Of a stretch of DNA of 64,000 bases, positions 23,932 to 36,400 are shown in pieces. Source of the DNA: Trichodelitschia bisporula. Taxonomy: Eukaryota > Ascomycota > Dothideomycetes > Phaeotrichales > Phaeotrichaceae. The notes beneath the pieces are model-generated. The model made no database searches, had not been told where the DNA came from, and worked only from the letters and a program-made list of their open reading frames with translations. Both the position numbers and the translations under genes were made by a program. The stretch lies in contig ML996697.1 in the NCBI GenBank assembly GCA_010356995.1, positions 835,032-899,031 of the forward strand. The letters are read 5' to 3'. The stretch's first letter is position 1, and each line of letters starts with the position of its first letter.

Positions 23932-26323
23932 CGAAGGGTTGTGAGTCGTGATATGCTAGAATATGTCGGAGGTGTTTTGCGCGGGATGCACAGGCGCGCC
24001 TGAGTTCCTATCGGAGGGCATCTGGTCAGCTTGAAAGGGAAGTCGAGGTGGAGGGCAAGGTTTATCGATCCTGGACGATCCGTTACCGGCCGTGAGGATT
24101 TTCGCGCAAGGCTATTTGCGCAAGGCTATTCGCGCGATCTACCCGGTAGGCCAGCGCATCCGAACTCCCAAGTAATGCCATCTCTGCATGTCGACGACTC
24201 AGATAGTGTGAGTGAACAGCAGAGTCGTGAGGCGCCCAGTCCAGAGTTGCATCTGCAAGTTCACTGCTGCCGCATATTGCCTCAACGTTCTTATGCTGAG
24301 TGATGAGATGTCGTCACATTAGAGTGCCCGCAAGGCCCCCAGTCCGATCAATTGGAAGCCTGATGCCATCCGTTCGTCCATTTCCGGCGCTTGGCGATGG
24401 ATCCGTTCCTGACGTCTGCTAACTGTAACATAGCGACGACGGAGACGATGTCAAGTCCAACGACATGGTAAAGGCCAAGGACGCTGTGTCAAGGCCGTTC
24501 AGAGGCCGCCCCTGGACGTGTAACACAACATTTTCCATAAGCGGGAGGCCGCATACCCTCCCTGAGCACCCCCACGGCCGGACACAGCACCGGGAGCGCA
24601 AACTCCCTTGCCTCAACGCGCGTCTAACCACTCAATGGAAAGACGGCCTGCGGCTGCATGGCGTCAAGGACTGCGCTTCGAATCCAAGCAGTTGCCCAAT
24701 ACGGAAGGCGAACTGAGGTTTCCGCTTGGACCAGGAATGGGTACATGCCCTCCGCTTCATGTTTGTCAAGCGGAACGTCAGCCCATGCACCCAATGGCGT
24801 CTACTTGCATACTACTGGATGGCTCGCTTTCGGTCCTTCTCTCCGGAATACCGGCACCCAAATTGAGGCCTCCAGGGCACATTTAGTCTCAGATGGAGGC
24901 GCGATGCTATCGTCAATGACCACCAGATCGTCTTTGACTATCAAATACAGATCCACGATATGGCATATGAGCACAGGCACGCGGGATGGAAGAGCCGGGT
25001 TTGTGGAGAAGTAGTGGGGGGGGCAGGCGCTCTAGCCATCCCATCGCGAGAGAAATAGATTGAGCGTCTAGCGCCAAACGAGCGGCAACCCAAACAGCAA
25101 GTCGGCTGCCGCGATTAAGCTGCTGACATACTACCACCACTTATCTATTCGATCCCGTCCCGCGCCCGGCGGTCCGGGGCGCTGGTCTGCATGCATATAT
25201 TGCTGCAGGAATGCTCAACGGACGTCTGGGAACCCAAGTGGTGGAAGCTGGCCCATCCCGCAAGTCGAACGCCACGAAAGGTCGGTGAATTCGTACGGTA
25301 CATCCATTGTAGTCCGGAGGCCGGCAGTCGGGGAGCATGTCGAACGACGCTTGCACTTGCGTTTCAACCTGCATGTCCTAGCCGGGATCGATGCGTGCCA
25401 CTGTGGCATCTAGGTCCGTCAGACGGACAAGGGCAGATCTCACCAGCCCTTACTCTCCCGGGATCTCCGCAGTCATCGATTTGCCGCGCCAGCAACAACA
25501 CCACCCGCCCTTCCTCCCCAACCCAGAAGCTAACCCATCGCCAACGCCCTCCGCAATTCCAGATATCGCCCTCCGCTCTCGATATTTGAAAAATAGGTAT
25601 TTGGCATGCCGCCCTTCACCCGTCGTCTGCGTCCAGCCACACAACCGCCGCCAACCGCCACGCAACGCCCCCGGCGCCGAACGTTGATGGCGCTAGTGCG
25701 CACAGCGCGCCTCTGATTGGCCAGCCGCCAAACGCTCAGCGACGATACCGCACTGCAAGCGGCATGCTCCTGGCCCGCCCCCAGACTTTGCAAATAACGC
25801 AAGACCAATGTACAGTACATGCGGGCCAGCGAACGCAGCTGCGGAACGCGGGATGGCTTCTCGCTATGCCATACCATGCCATGCCCATGCCGAGCCCGCC
25901 CCCACCCCCTGGGGAAGGTAAAAGTGCCGCCGGCCCTGCAAAATGGCTTTGATCTCGACCCACACAGCCTGGTAATCGGGTCGCGGATCGGCCCACCCGC
26001 CGATCAAGTAGACGCGATTGGCAAGTATAACACCACATCTGTTCGCCTGTGAACTCGACCACCGAACTACTTTTCTTGCCATCTTGACCGAACCTTCCTC
26101 GTTCTTGACTGTCGTCGAAAAAGGGCTGCTGCTTCGGAATATTTGCGCCAAGGCAAGCGCTTCGCACGACGACAGAAGCGGCCGAGTATAAAGGCACTTT
26201 TACCCGACCTGATATCACCTCCGACTTCCCAATTCTCCAACGCCTGCATTGAACTTTCTTTCTCCACGTTCCGGGCCCCACTGTCTCGCTTCCAACCCCA
26301 CAACCACGCGGAGGCTGCTCACC
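23932..26323. other. Divergent intergenic region between ferroportin-like gene and PAL
   Basis: A 2.4-kb region between head-to-head genes, expected to carry both promoters. It contains a short direct repeat around 24113-24132 (GCGCAAGGCTATT twice) and no supported gene. The 255-residue minus frame at 25736-26503 overlaps the PAL start and has no domain. Confidence 0.45.
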
Positions 26324-28753
26324 ATGGCACCTCATCTCAATGCCAATGGCGTTAATGGAATAATTAACGGGCATATCCCGCCAACGCCGAAGGATACACC
26401 CATCTCGACGAAGCCAGCATCCACGTTTCCCTTTCCAGGTCCCCAACTGGAACCCGCACGAAAGCACGCGGAAGCCACCGCGGAAATATGGAACGACATT
26501 CAAGCATATCGCAAAGGCGAGAAGCGTGTTCTTATCGACGGATTCTCACTTGACATTCCGAGCCTCGTTGCTGTTGCGCTGTGCGTATCGTCCTTTTCGT
26601 TTGACAGCACTGGCGCTCAACGGATACATCTAACATATCTACAGCCACGGATGCTCACCCCAACTAGATCGCAGCGCCAAAACACTAGCCAGAATCGACA
26701 AAAGCGTAGCCGTGTTGCGAGAGAAGCTCGAAAACGGCGAGCAAATATACGGTCCCACTCCCCAATTACCCGCAACTCAGCCTAACACCACAGCTAACCT
26801 CCAACAGGAGTCAATACCGGCTTCGGCGGCAGCGCCGACACCCGCACAACCGACCTGCCCGGCCTCCAACGCGGTCTAATCCAGCACCAAAATGCTGGCA
26901 TCCTCTCGCCAGACGACATATCCACCTCTCCGTCTTCCGACCCCGGCTCGCGCTCCGCCCTCTCCCTCCCCACACCCTGGGTCCGCGGCCTGATGCTCGC
27001 GCGCCTGTCCTCCGTCGTCCGCGGCCACAGCGCCGTATCGCAAGCCGCAATCGACGCCATTGAAGCCCTGCTAACACACAACCTAACCCCCGTGATACCG
27101 GCCCGGGGCTCCATCTCCGCCTCCGGCGACCTGATCCCGCTCTCCTACCTCGCCGGCGTCCTGCAAGGCAACCCCGACATCTACGTGCGCGTGCTGCTCC
27201 CCGCGGCGCCTACACCGTCCGACCCGAACCCCCGCCCAACCACCACTATCCTTCCCTCCCCACTCGCGTTGCGCATGGCCAAGCTCTCACCGCTCACGCT
27301 CGGCGCAAAGGAAGGCCTCGGTCTGCTGAACGGCACCGCGGCATCGGCATCCGTCGCCGCCATCACGCTGCAGGAAGCCAATTGCCTCGCGCTGCTGACT
27401 CAGATGCTCACGGCTATGATGTGCGAGGCTATGGCCGGCAGCGCAGGCTCCTTCGCCGCATTCATCGCCGCGGCCCGCCCGCACCGCGGCCAAATCGAAG
27501 CAGCAGCCAACATCCGGTCCGCGCTAGCGGGGTCGCGCCTCGCGCAGAGCCACACGTCGGGCACAGACGCGGGCGATCTGGCGCAAGATCGGTACGCGCT
27601 GCGCACGGCGCCGCAGTGGATCGGGCCGTACCTCGAGGACCTAGCGCTGGCAACGGAGCAAGTATCCGTCGAGCTCGTCAGCACGACGGACAACCCTTTG
27701 GTCGACCCGGACACCGGCGTCATCCACCACGGCGGCAACTTCCAAGCTACAAGCCTGACCAGCGCAATGGACAAGACCCGAGTCGCCCTAGCGCAGCTCG
27801 GCGCGTTGCTCTTTGCGCAGGCGAACGAACTTGTCGACCCAGCGCGCAACAGGGGGCTGCCGCCAAACCTCGCGCCCGACAACCCGAGCACCAGTTTCTT
27901 TGGCAAGGGGCTGGACATCAGCGTTGCGGCGTATAGCGCGGAACTCGCATTCCTAGCTGCGCCGGCTGGGATCCACATGCGTAGTGCGGAAATGCATAAT
28001 CAGAGCGTGAACAGCATGGCGCTTCTTGGAGCGCGCATGGCCGCCCAGTCGGTCGAGGTGGCGTCTATGCTTGCTGCTGCGGCGCTTGTGCTCGTTTGCC
28101 AGGGCCTGGATCTGCGCGTCTTGCGCACACGCTTTGCGGACACACTGGCTCTTGACCTCGAAACCCTAACCGACCCCGCCTACCTCCTGGAGCACTACCC
28201 TGCGCTCGCCGCTGCGCTTGCCGGCCCTGCTCGCATGCCTGGCCTCCTGCCCACAGCACTCGCAGCCTGGGACGCGACCGGCGCGCTAGACCTGGGCCCG
28301 CGTTGTGTCCGCGTGGCTGAGCGTGTGACCGCTGAGCTCACGGCAGAGCTGCAGCGGCGGGCAGTGGCACAGGTTGCGGCTGCAGCGAGGACCGCCAGGG
28401 AATCGAATAGTGCTGAGCCGGGCGCCTCCGGGCTCACAATCTTCGCCGAGCTGGCGGGCTGGACAGCCGAACTGGCTTGCAACTTAGAGGACTTTTACGA
28501 GACTGCACGCGCGGATATGTACGCCGAACATGCCAATATCACACCAGGCTACTTGGGTTCGGGGACAAGGCGGGTGTATGAGTTTGTGCGTGGTCTGGGT
28601 GTGGGTTTGCACAAAGGCAGGGAAGATGATCCGTTGAATGAAGGAGTGGAAGGGGAGGGGAAGAAGACCATTGGTGGGCTTGCCGGACGAGTGTATGCTG
28701 CGATACGTGGAGGAGAGATTTATGAGGCTGTTGTTGAGGGGCTGAGGGGTTGA
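26324..28753 (+). CDS. PAL: Phenylalanine ammonia-lyase
   Basis: Three exons, 26324-26580, 26645-26751 and 26808-28753; 769 residues. The enzyme deaminates L-phenylalanine to trans-cinnamate and ammonia. Evidence includes the Ala226-Ser227-Gly228 triad in GSISASGDLIPLSYLAG, which cyclises to the MIO electrophile, the YGVNTGFGGSADTRT motif rebuilt across the second intron (its Tyr is the catalytic base in the family), and the LLNGTAASAS, STTDNPLVDPDTG, HGGNFQ and RNRGLPPNLAPDNPSTSF signatures. The C-terminal helical shielding domain typical of eukaryotic PAL, absent from histidine ammonia-lyase, is present. The length is in the usual range for fungal PAL. Intron 2 begins GTCCCA, a weak donor, but no other site restores the YGVNTGFGG motif. 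The start MAPHLNANGVNG is the first ATG of the exon consistent with the family. Confidence 0.93.
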
Positions 28754-29672
28754 AGAGTTGAGGAGGGAGTAGGTCGGTAAGGCGGGGGAGGTGAGGTACT
28801 GGTGGGACCATGGGATGGAAGGTGTCTAAGGCGGGATGGGAGGGAAGGTGCCGGTGGGACGATGGGAGGAAGGTGCCGGTGGCGGAATGGAAGAGAAGGT
28901 GCCAGCGTCAGCATGAGGGGGAAGGCGCCGGCACGGGGCGATGAGGGCATACTGCTCGTGAGTCGCAGGGCCTCACTACCCGCCGCCTCGCAATGCCGCC
29001 GAAATTGGGAATTGGGATGTGGAGCCGGACATGGCGTACGAAGGCGCACACTCCGAGGGCAGAGGTCGGGGTTAGCCACGGCGGACCAACGGGCGTTCAT
29101 ACGTTCAACGTAGTATCTAAGAACTGTCTGCTTTTTTTTTCCCTCCGAGCAAGGCTGGCGGCTACGTCGCTTACGTGCATTAAACCCCCCCTCTGGGATC
29201 CCGAAACAGTCGGCGCACTATGCTTCGTCGTCTCCCCGCATTCGTCCCATTGAAGACTGCGGCATTCCTTTTTCTCCGAGAGCAAGGCTGATGGATAACG
29301 CCGTCGCTTACATGCATGACATCCCATCACTCCCGGATCTCGAAACCGGCGGCTTGACTCCATTCCACGCCGGCGCGCTACGGTCCATCCTCTCCCCGCG
29401 TCCGCGCCAGCTAGCTCCGCGACGCCGTGGCTGCGGAGAGTTGATGACCGACATACCCGTGACGCGCATCCAGACCCTACATCCGGCCATACCTCCGGCG
29501 CATCTCCGACTCCCACACTGCAGCCCATCACCGGCACATACCGCTTGACGGGAAAAGGGACGTACCAGTTGCCAGCCCCGAGCGCCAGCCCCGAGCGCCA
29601 GACCCACGGAGTACGTACCGCATCCCTCTCACTCCGCGGGACAATAACCCGCATCCCCACGCCACGCCACAA

Positions 29673-29764
29673 CCCTCCCCTCCCCTCCCCTCCCCTCCCC
29701 TCCCTCCCAGTCCTCTCTTCCCTCCCAGTCCTCTCTTCCCCTCCCCTGCCCTGCCCTGCCCTCG
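29673..29764. repeat. CCCCT-type polypyrimidine tract
   Basis: The plus strand is almost pure C/T over about 90 bases: period-5 CCCCT units first, then a 21-base unit containing CCCAGTCCTCTCTTCCCT that occurs nearly twice, then CTGCC units. Confidence 0.8.
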
Positions 29765-30061
29765 CTCGCGACATTAATCCGCAACCCTGTCAGGCCACGA
29801 GCGAATGAAGCCGCAAACACGCGTCCTGACGCGCTGATTCGTCGGCAGCAGCCGCGCAACCACACACCACGACGTCACATGACTGGCGGGCGCTGTGGAC
29901 ACCCCGGCTTTGGCACGGTGAGTGCGACGAATAAAGGCTGAAGGCGGGGGTGCGGCGGGGGGAGGTCGGGACAGGGAGGGAGGTGTGGAGGCGAGCGAAC
30001 GGTGGGCGGAGGAGGTGGGGTACCTACTGGCTACATTTGGGGGAGGCTAGCGGCGGAGAAT

Positions 30062-30079
30062 GGGCGGGCGGGCGGGCGG
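30062..30079 (+). other. Putative G-quadruplex motif
   Basis: Four consecutive GGG runs separated by single C, followed by GG. This fits the canonical four-run quadruplex pattern with one-base loops. It lies in non-coding DNA. Confidence 0.5.
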
Positions 30080-33000
30080 ACGGTACGGGCGGGTTTGAGG
30101 GTTTGGAGGGTTGAGAGAAGGCATTAAGGCGAGCGGGAGGGAGGGAAGGGAGGCGGGCCGCGATGAGGTGAGAAGTGAGAAGAGAGAGAGAGAGAGAGGG
30201 AACGAGAGTGGCGGGTGTGCGCTGGCGGAATTGGGGCTGGTGCTGGATGTGGCGAAGGCACAGCCACGATTGTTTTGGGGTTAGGGCTGACGGGAAGGCG
30301 ACGGGATGTGCCTCAGGTACCGATTAGCCGGGGCTGGGTGAGGGTGAACCTTGAAGAGTTACGTACGTACTTTTAGATATCGGTAAATGTCGGCGCTGCG
30401 AAATGTCAGCCAGAAAGAGAGGGAAAGAGGGAGGGACAGAGAGGTAGACTCGACATCTCGTACCGTCATTGCGCTTGCAGCACCACCTGTATCACCCGGG
30501 GAAGCCGTTCCCCATGATGCGCAATAATCCCAGCCCAAGCCCCACCAAACGCTCGACGCCCAAGCTCGCACGGGCAGCCCGAGTAAGCGGTTCGCCCCAA
30601 CCGTGCATTGCTTCTTTCGGAGCGACGCCTGCCACTCATCGACGGCGGGCTTGAGATGCGAGGCTAGAGGCGTCGCCAACGGCGTTTTTCGGTGGAGGGC
30701 CGTGCGTGGAGGGGGAGTGGTGACTCTGGCTGTTGAACCCCTCCCTGGAAGCTGGAAGCAAAGAGGCAGTGACGCCGCGCATTTCCCGGTACACTCCGCG
30801 GTTGCGACTTCGGCGGCGTCGAGACGTGCTCGCTCTGGCTCATCGATTACGTGCCATTCGCACGTCGTCTTGAGCGCCGCTTGCTTGCCATAGGCGAACG
30901 GAGTCGGGCATGGTCACGTTTCCGGGTGTTATCTGCGCCATATCGTCGGCCGATGTTTTCGCCCTGTTTTAACTCTCAGTGCCGGCGATCCAGATTCCAG
31001 GACTTGGAATCATTGGAACGGAGGCCAAGTGCTAGTTCTTTTTGCGCCAACTTCGAGCAAAGTACCGGTAGCGTACCGCACTATCCGCGCCGTCTCCCAC
31101 CCGTCGGCGTGCAAGTCAGCTGCCAACCGTCACGTTCGCACGCAGCGTGCGCGCGCCGTTACGCCCCTCGCGGTTCGGCGCTGCAGTTCGGGCTCGGAAG
31201 TTTATGCCTCAGCTCTCATCTCTCAAGTCCGCAGCTGATGCGCGGCGGGCTTGCGGAGGCAGAAGGGATTGGGGCCGTGGCATTGGACTCGCAGGGTCGT
31301 CGTCGCGGCGCCGCTTTTTGCGCCTCCCTGGTTGCCGTCGGCCCTGTGGACGCGGCCCGCTGCGATTAGCGAGCGGCGCGACGAGGACACGGTCTCTTTT
31401 CGCCTAAACATTCTCCGCCTCACTGCTGAGATCGTCTATTGGGCTGGTGGGCGGTGGTGGGCGTGGTGGTGGTGGTGCGCCATATCGTTTCCGCTGCTTC
31501 AAAACACCAAGTGCCCAGAAGAGGAGGGGTGAGCCGCGCGGGGGAAACGGACCACATACGTAGTTCTACGGTACCGTGGAGAGGAAGGAGCCACCCTCTC
31601 CAGCCTACCAAATCCATTGCATCATCAACTCTCTCACGCAACGCTCAGGAGAAGTATCAGGACAGGCACGACGCACGACGTACTACCGCTACCATATTCT
31701 CCCCCTCACGCAACTCACCCTGCATAGGGAGGCGCTCCCCACGACTGGCCCTGCGTCTCTCCCACCGCGCACCCATTGCAGCTGAGTGCGCACTTAACCC
31801 CCGCGCGCGCCTGTGCCTTACGCGCGCCGCACCGCAATGATCCCCGCGGGCAAATCCATCCACCCCCAAAGTTTGGCCCGAGGCCGGGGGTGTCCTTGCA
31901 GCAAAAGGCCCAAGACCGTGGTGGCTTGCCGGGCTTGACGGGGCTGGTCGGGGTGGCATAGCCTCGCCGGTGCTGGGCGCCGCGACGCGGGACGGCCGGG
32001 GGGGGGGCTGGAGAGGGGGGGTCGATTGGGTTTTTTGCACGGTGGGTGAGGCGAGAGCGCGGACCGCGGGTTTGGCATGAGATAGGATCTTCGTTCTGAG
32101 ATGTTTACTGGGGGGAGGGGCTGGTCTGGCGAGTTGGTGCGGAGGATGGAAGTAAGATGAGTGAGGGGAGGCGTGGGTTTGCGATCCTATCAATCACTAT
32201 GGGACCATGCTGAATGTCATTGATGTTGCGTAGTCCGATGCTCCCTCCCCTAGCCATATCCTTCCTCGTCCTCAGGGTTTGGTGGTTAGCGGTATTTGTA
32301 GCATTGCTCTGCCCGGAATATCGTGGACCTCTTTTTGCCTCTTTCGCTCTCTTCTTTTCGCCGTTTTGCGTGTCGCACATTGCCATTTCCCCTCCCGCCT
32401 TTTTTCGACTCTGCTAGGAGGACGGAGGATATACCCATCTGCATCTGCATCTACCGCTACTAATTTCGGAAGACCCAAGAGAGAAAGAGAGAGAAGGACA
32501 TGCCACATCTCCGAGTCCAGGCAGTCCCAACAACTCCCGCAAACTTGCTTTGAACGCCTTGGTCCCGCTCTCTGACGCTTCTCGCACTCCTACGTATTCT
32601 TGCGAGCTCTCTGACGCTACTCTGACGCTTCTCTACCTCTCTCTGCCTCTCGTCAACGACACCGCTTCGATCTCGGCGCTACCGTGTGGCGGTGTTGCAT
32701 TTTTGCACGGCCTCGCCTGCTCGTGCATGAAGAGGTGCATGAGAGCGCCTCAAAGTTGGGCAGGCTCACGACCATTCACACGCGACAGGAGAAAGAGACG
32801 GACTAGAATATATGCTCTCCTAATATCTCTATCCCACTGGATGTACACACTTTAGATTAGGCCGCCACCCTTTGCCTCCTACCTATCTTTCTGTCTATCA
32901 TCGACGCGCACTCACTGGTACTCACCCCAGACTCGCTTCGTCACCCCTCCACCACACCTCGCTCCGCTGGCCAAGAGTTGGGGAAAAGTCTGCCTTGGGC

Positions 33001-33426
33001 TGGAAGTAGGCGAGAGGAGATGATGTTCTGGTACAGTCACCTTTCCTTTTCTTCTTCGGTCCCTTCTCTCACGTCTTTCCCTTCTCTTACTCTTCTACCC
33101 TTCTATCATCTCTACCTGTACCATTTTTATGGCTTTTGCCTCTTCATCTACTTCCTAATATCCCCCTTCCCCCCATTTTCAGCCCTATTCCCTTAACCTC
33201 GCCCCACCCTCTCCACCATTCCCCACCCATTATGCCCCATAATATCCCAAGTACCCCGCGCTGACGTCCCTACCGAACTTCCCCGCAAAAGAAACAATAG
33301 CTTCAACAATCATCATCCGTCCTCTATGCCTCATCCCGCGTCCTCTTCGTTAGGTACTACAGCCACCGGTCTTCCTGCATTGAGCGTGCCCGTGGACGTT
33401 GCGGTTGCACGACGCAGGTATCCGCC

Positions 33427-36400
33427 ATGGCATACGCCCAACCCCCCTCTCACTCCCATAATATTGCACAACCCAGCACTAGCAGACTGGACCACAGCAG
33501 CTCTAGCACCGCTGCAAACTCCACCTCCAGTTCAACAAGCGCCCGCCTTGGTTCCGTCCCGCCCGTCGTGAGCAACCACCCCTCACGAAGCCTGCCCTCG
33601 AGCCGCCTGCCTAGCGCTGCCCGTCATGTTCCCGCTCCGAGCAGTACTGCGCCGTCGGCGGGCGCTGCCTCTTCGTCGTCGACCAAGTCCTCGCCCTCGA
33701 AGCTGCTCAAGAGACGGCCAGTCCCCACCAGAGCAGCAGAGGACTCGCTACCCCGCCGACCAACGGTAACAAAGCTGGCCCCCTCGCCCGTCGTCACTCG
33801 TTCGCGCGACCAGCCGTCCCGCGCGCAGCCATCCCTGTGGGAAATGCAGTCCAACCTTCCCCGCGCCGCCAGCGCATCGTCGAAGCTCCCGTCGACCTCG
33901 CGCATCGTGCGCTTCGAGCCGGCGCGGACGCCATCCCTGGTCTCTGGATCGTCGGCTTCCACCAACTCGAGTCCGCGCTCCAACTTGCTGCGGCGCAAGG
34001 CTTCCAACGTGGGAAAGCAGCGGTCGCAGCCTTCTCCCGATTCCATGTCGTCGCACGAAGATGGCGCTGCTGGGCACGATGAGAGCGGTGCGGCAGGATA
34101 CAGCGACCTTTACTCGGACTCCGTGCTCGGTGTTTCGATGCCACTTCCGCCAACTAGAGCGCCCTTCTACTTCAAAGACCGTGAAGACGACGTCATCCAG
34201 CTGGACAAATACGTTACGGCTCACGGCGGACCCCTGGACGACCTACCACCCCCAACTCCGCTCTACGCGCTTTCCTCAACTCCATCAACCGGATACTCCC
34301 CTGGTCCTTTCAGCATCAGCTCCACTCCCACTTCCATGTCCTCTGCGTCTCCGGGAATCGCTGCTTCGGCCACATCGAAGAGCCCTAGTCGGATTCGTGT
34401 ACCATTCAGCAGAGTCGGCTCCGATGATGCCTCGAACGCCGCGTCTGCTCGCGAATCTTCCTCATCATCTGCGTCCACAATCCGCGCAGGGGATTATAAC
34501 AACAGCAAGGCACGCGTCCTCCCCCTACCAGCCCCACCTCCCAGCCCGCCCACCGCTGGAAAGTCGGCCTCCCAATCCCGCCGACCGACCCACCATCGGC
34601 ATAACAGCAGTTCCGACTCCGCCGGCAGACGGCCCTCCAATACCAGCTCCCGTCATGGGCCCCAGTCGCCTCCCGAACTCGCATATCTGAAGGATCTTTC
34701 GCCACGGAAACAATCGCTTCCCCTTCCGTCCAGGCGGCCGACACGGCCGAGCCGGGAGGGCACGCCCGATCTCTCGTTTCCCGAAGTTATTTCCACGGCG
34801 AATGTGATCCAGAGCAACATGTCCAGCCTCCCGGCAGGGCCGAGCACGCATCGGCGACAAAGTTCTGCAGAGTCGAAGCGCAGCGCCGTCAGCTACAGCT
34901 ATATTCCGACAAACCTCACTGTGGACACGAGGACCCGGTTCGCGATGCCAGTAGGGAAGTCCCGCAATCCAAGCCCCAGTCCAAGCCAAGCATCATCCAT
35001 GCTGTCACCGCTCTCGCGTTCTCCAACGCGGGGAATGACTCCCGACATCCCCTCCGATGGCGAGACGTCTTTGCGCGTCAAGCCGTCCCCGTCCACGGAG
35101 AGCAAGCCATTTTCTTCGCGCTTCGGCTTCTTCTCGAAAAAGTCCAAGACAGTCAACGCAGCCCCCGTGCCACCGCAAGAAAAGACGCTCAAGCGTCGCA
35201 AGGGCCCTAGTGCCGGTACTGGACATGAGGGGTACGGCAAGTTCTCTGCTGGGCGTGGTCGCAGCGGGAGCACCACCAGTTCAGACAGCGCCCTCGGCCT
35301 CAACATCAGCACCAACTACGGCCGGGGAACTTCGAGTAGGAAGAGCAGCGTTGGTAGCAGAGGAGATAGCTCGGCCGATGGTTCTGATGTGGACGACTTC
35401 TTCGCTGAGCGTCTGGCACCTGTCATTCTTCGCGGCACTGGCCCAGTGGATAGAAAGGGCAGCGACGACCGGAGTGGTGGCAAGAAGCCAGTGCTCCTTC
35501 CTTCGCCTATGATGGACCCTTCAGCCGCTTTCGCCGAGTCGATGAAGAGTCCGCCTCTCCCTACCGACATCGCAGCTCCGGACCATCACAAGTCGCGCTT
35601 CGGTCTCTCGTCGCTCACCTCTCGCCGTGCCTCGCGCAAGTCCTTCATGGATGATGGCATGGGCACGTCGACTGAATCACTGGCTTCCACGTCGATGAAA
35701 CCGCCTTACAACCGCACTCGCAAACTCTCAATATCCTTCTCCTCTCATGCGCACAGCTCTTCAGACCGTTCCATGACGGCACCACCCGAGTCATCAACAT
35801 CCGACGAAGCATCTGGCCCTAGACGGTCAGAGACTGTACCCGCGCCCTCAAAGTCACAGCCCAATCTCAAGCCTCCTGGCAAGTGGAGCTTTTTCCAGCG
35901 TGCCAAATCGCCTGCCCGCGGTACTGTCAAGGCTCCCTCCGGGGCACCGGTCCCCGTTCCTGCTGTTACAGTTCCGGCATCACGCACGACCAAAGCACCC
36001 CCTCCGCGCTCGGTTGCACACTACGCAATCGGCGAGCCGATGGGTCATGTAGACGCTGACGAGCTGGCGAGGATCATGCGGGAGGCAGAAGCGGGTAACG
36101 ACACCGAAACGGATACCGAAGGTCCGGTGATGAGGTCCAACCACAGGCGCAATGTCGGCTCATCTTCACTACCGTTGTCGATCATCGACACCAGCGGCGA
36201 TGAGGAAGAGATCGAAGAGGACTATAAGCCACGCCATGGAGATTCCGTGCTACTGCCGGAACCACCACAGTTTCCAGCAGAGTTCGCCGGGCCCGGCAGG
36301 TCTGCGTCACCGAGAGTTGCATTGAATGTGCAGCGGCCAGAGGCTCAGACGTCCAGGGTGCCTGATTTTCCATCTCCTCCCGTCTCACAGGTTCGCAGCC

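Larger units (their letters stand above)
28754..33426. other. Long non-coding interval with simple-sequence tracts
   Basis: The largest gap in the window (4.7 kb). No frame shows a domain or convincing splice partner. Notable content: a (CCCCT)n-rich pyrimidine tract at 29673-29764, a GGGC run at 30062-30079 of four G-triplets with single-C loops, a GA repeat at 30177-30198, and pyrimidine-rich DNA at 33010-33190. The last 600 bases probably include a leader of the downstream gene, with an upstream ATG frame at 33326 overlapping its start. Confidence 0.5.

Noticed and set aside
24640-24710. tRNA-like CTTCGAATCC element
   Set aside because: No cloverleaf could be drawn around it.
25736-26503. 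255-residue minus-strand frame
   Set aside because: It overlaps PAL exon 1 and its promoter on the other strand and has no domain.
29097-29774. 225-residue minus-strand frame
   Set aside because: Much of it is translation of the CCCCT tract (RTGREGRGG-like); no domain.
31657-32193. 178-residue minus-strand frame
   Set aside because: Low-complexity Pro/Ser sequence in the non-coding interval, with no splice partner or homologue recognised.
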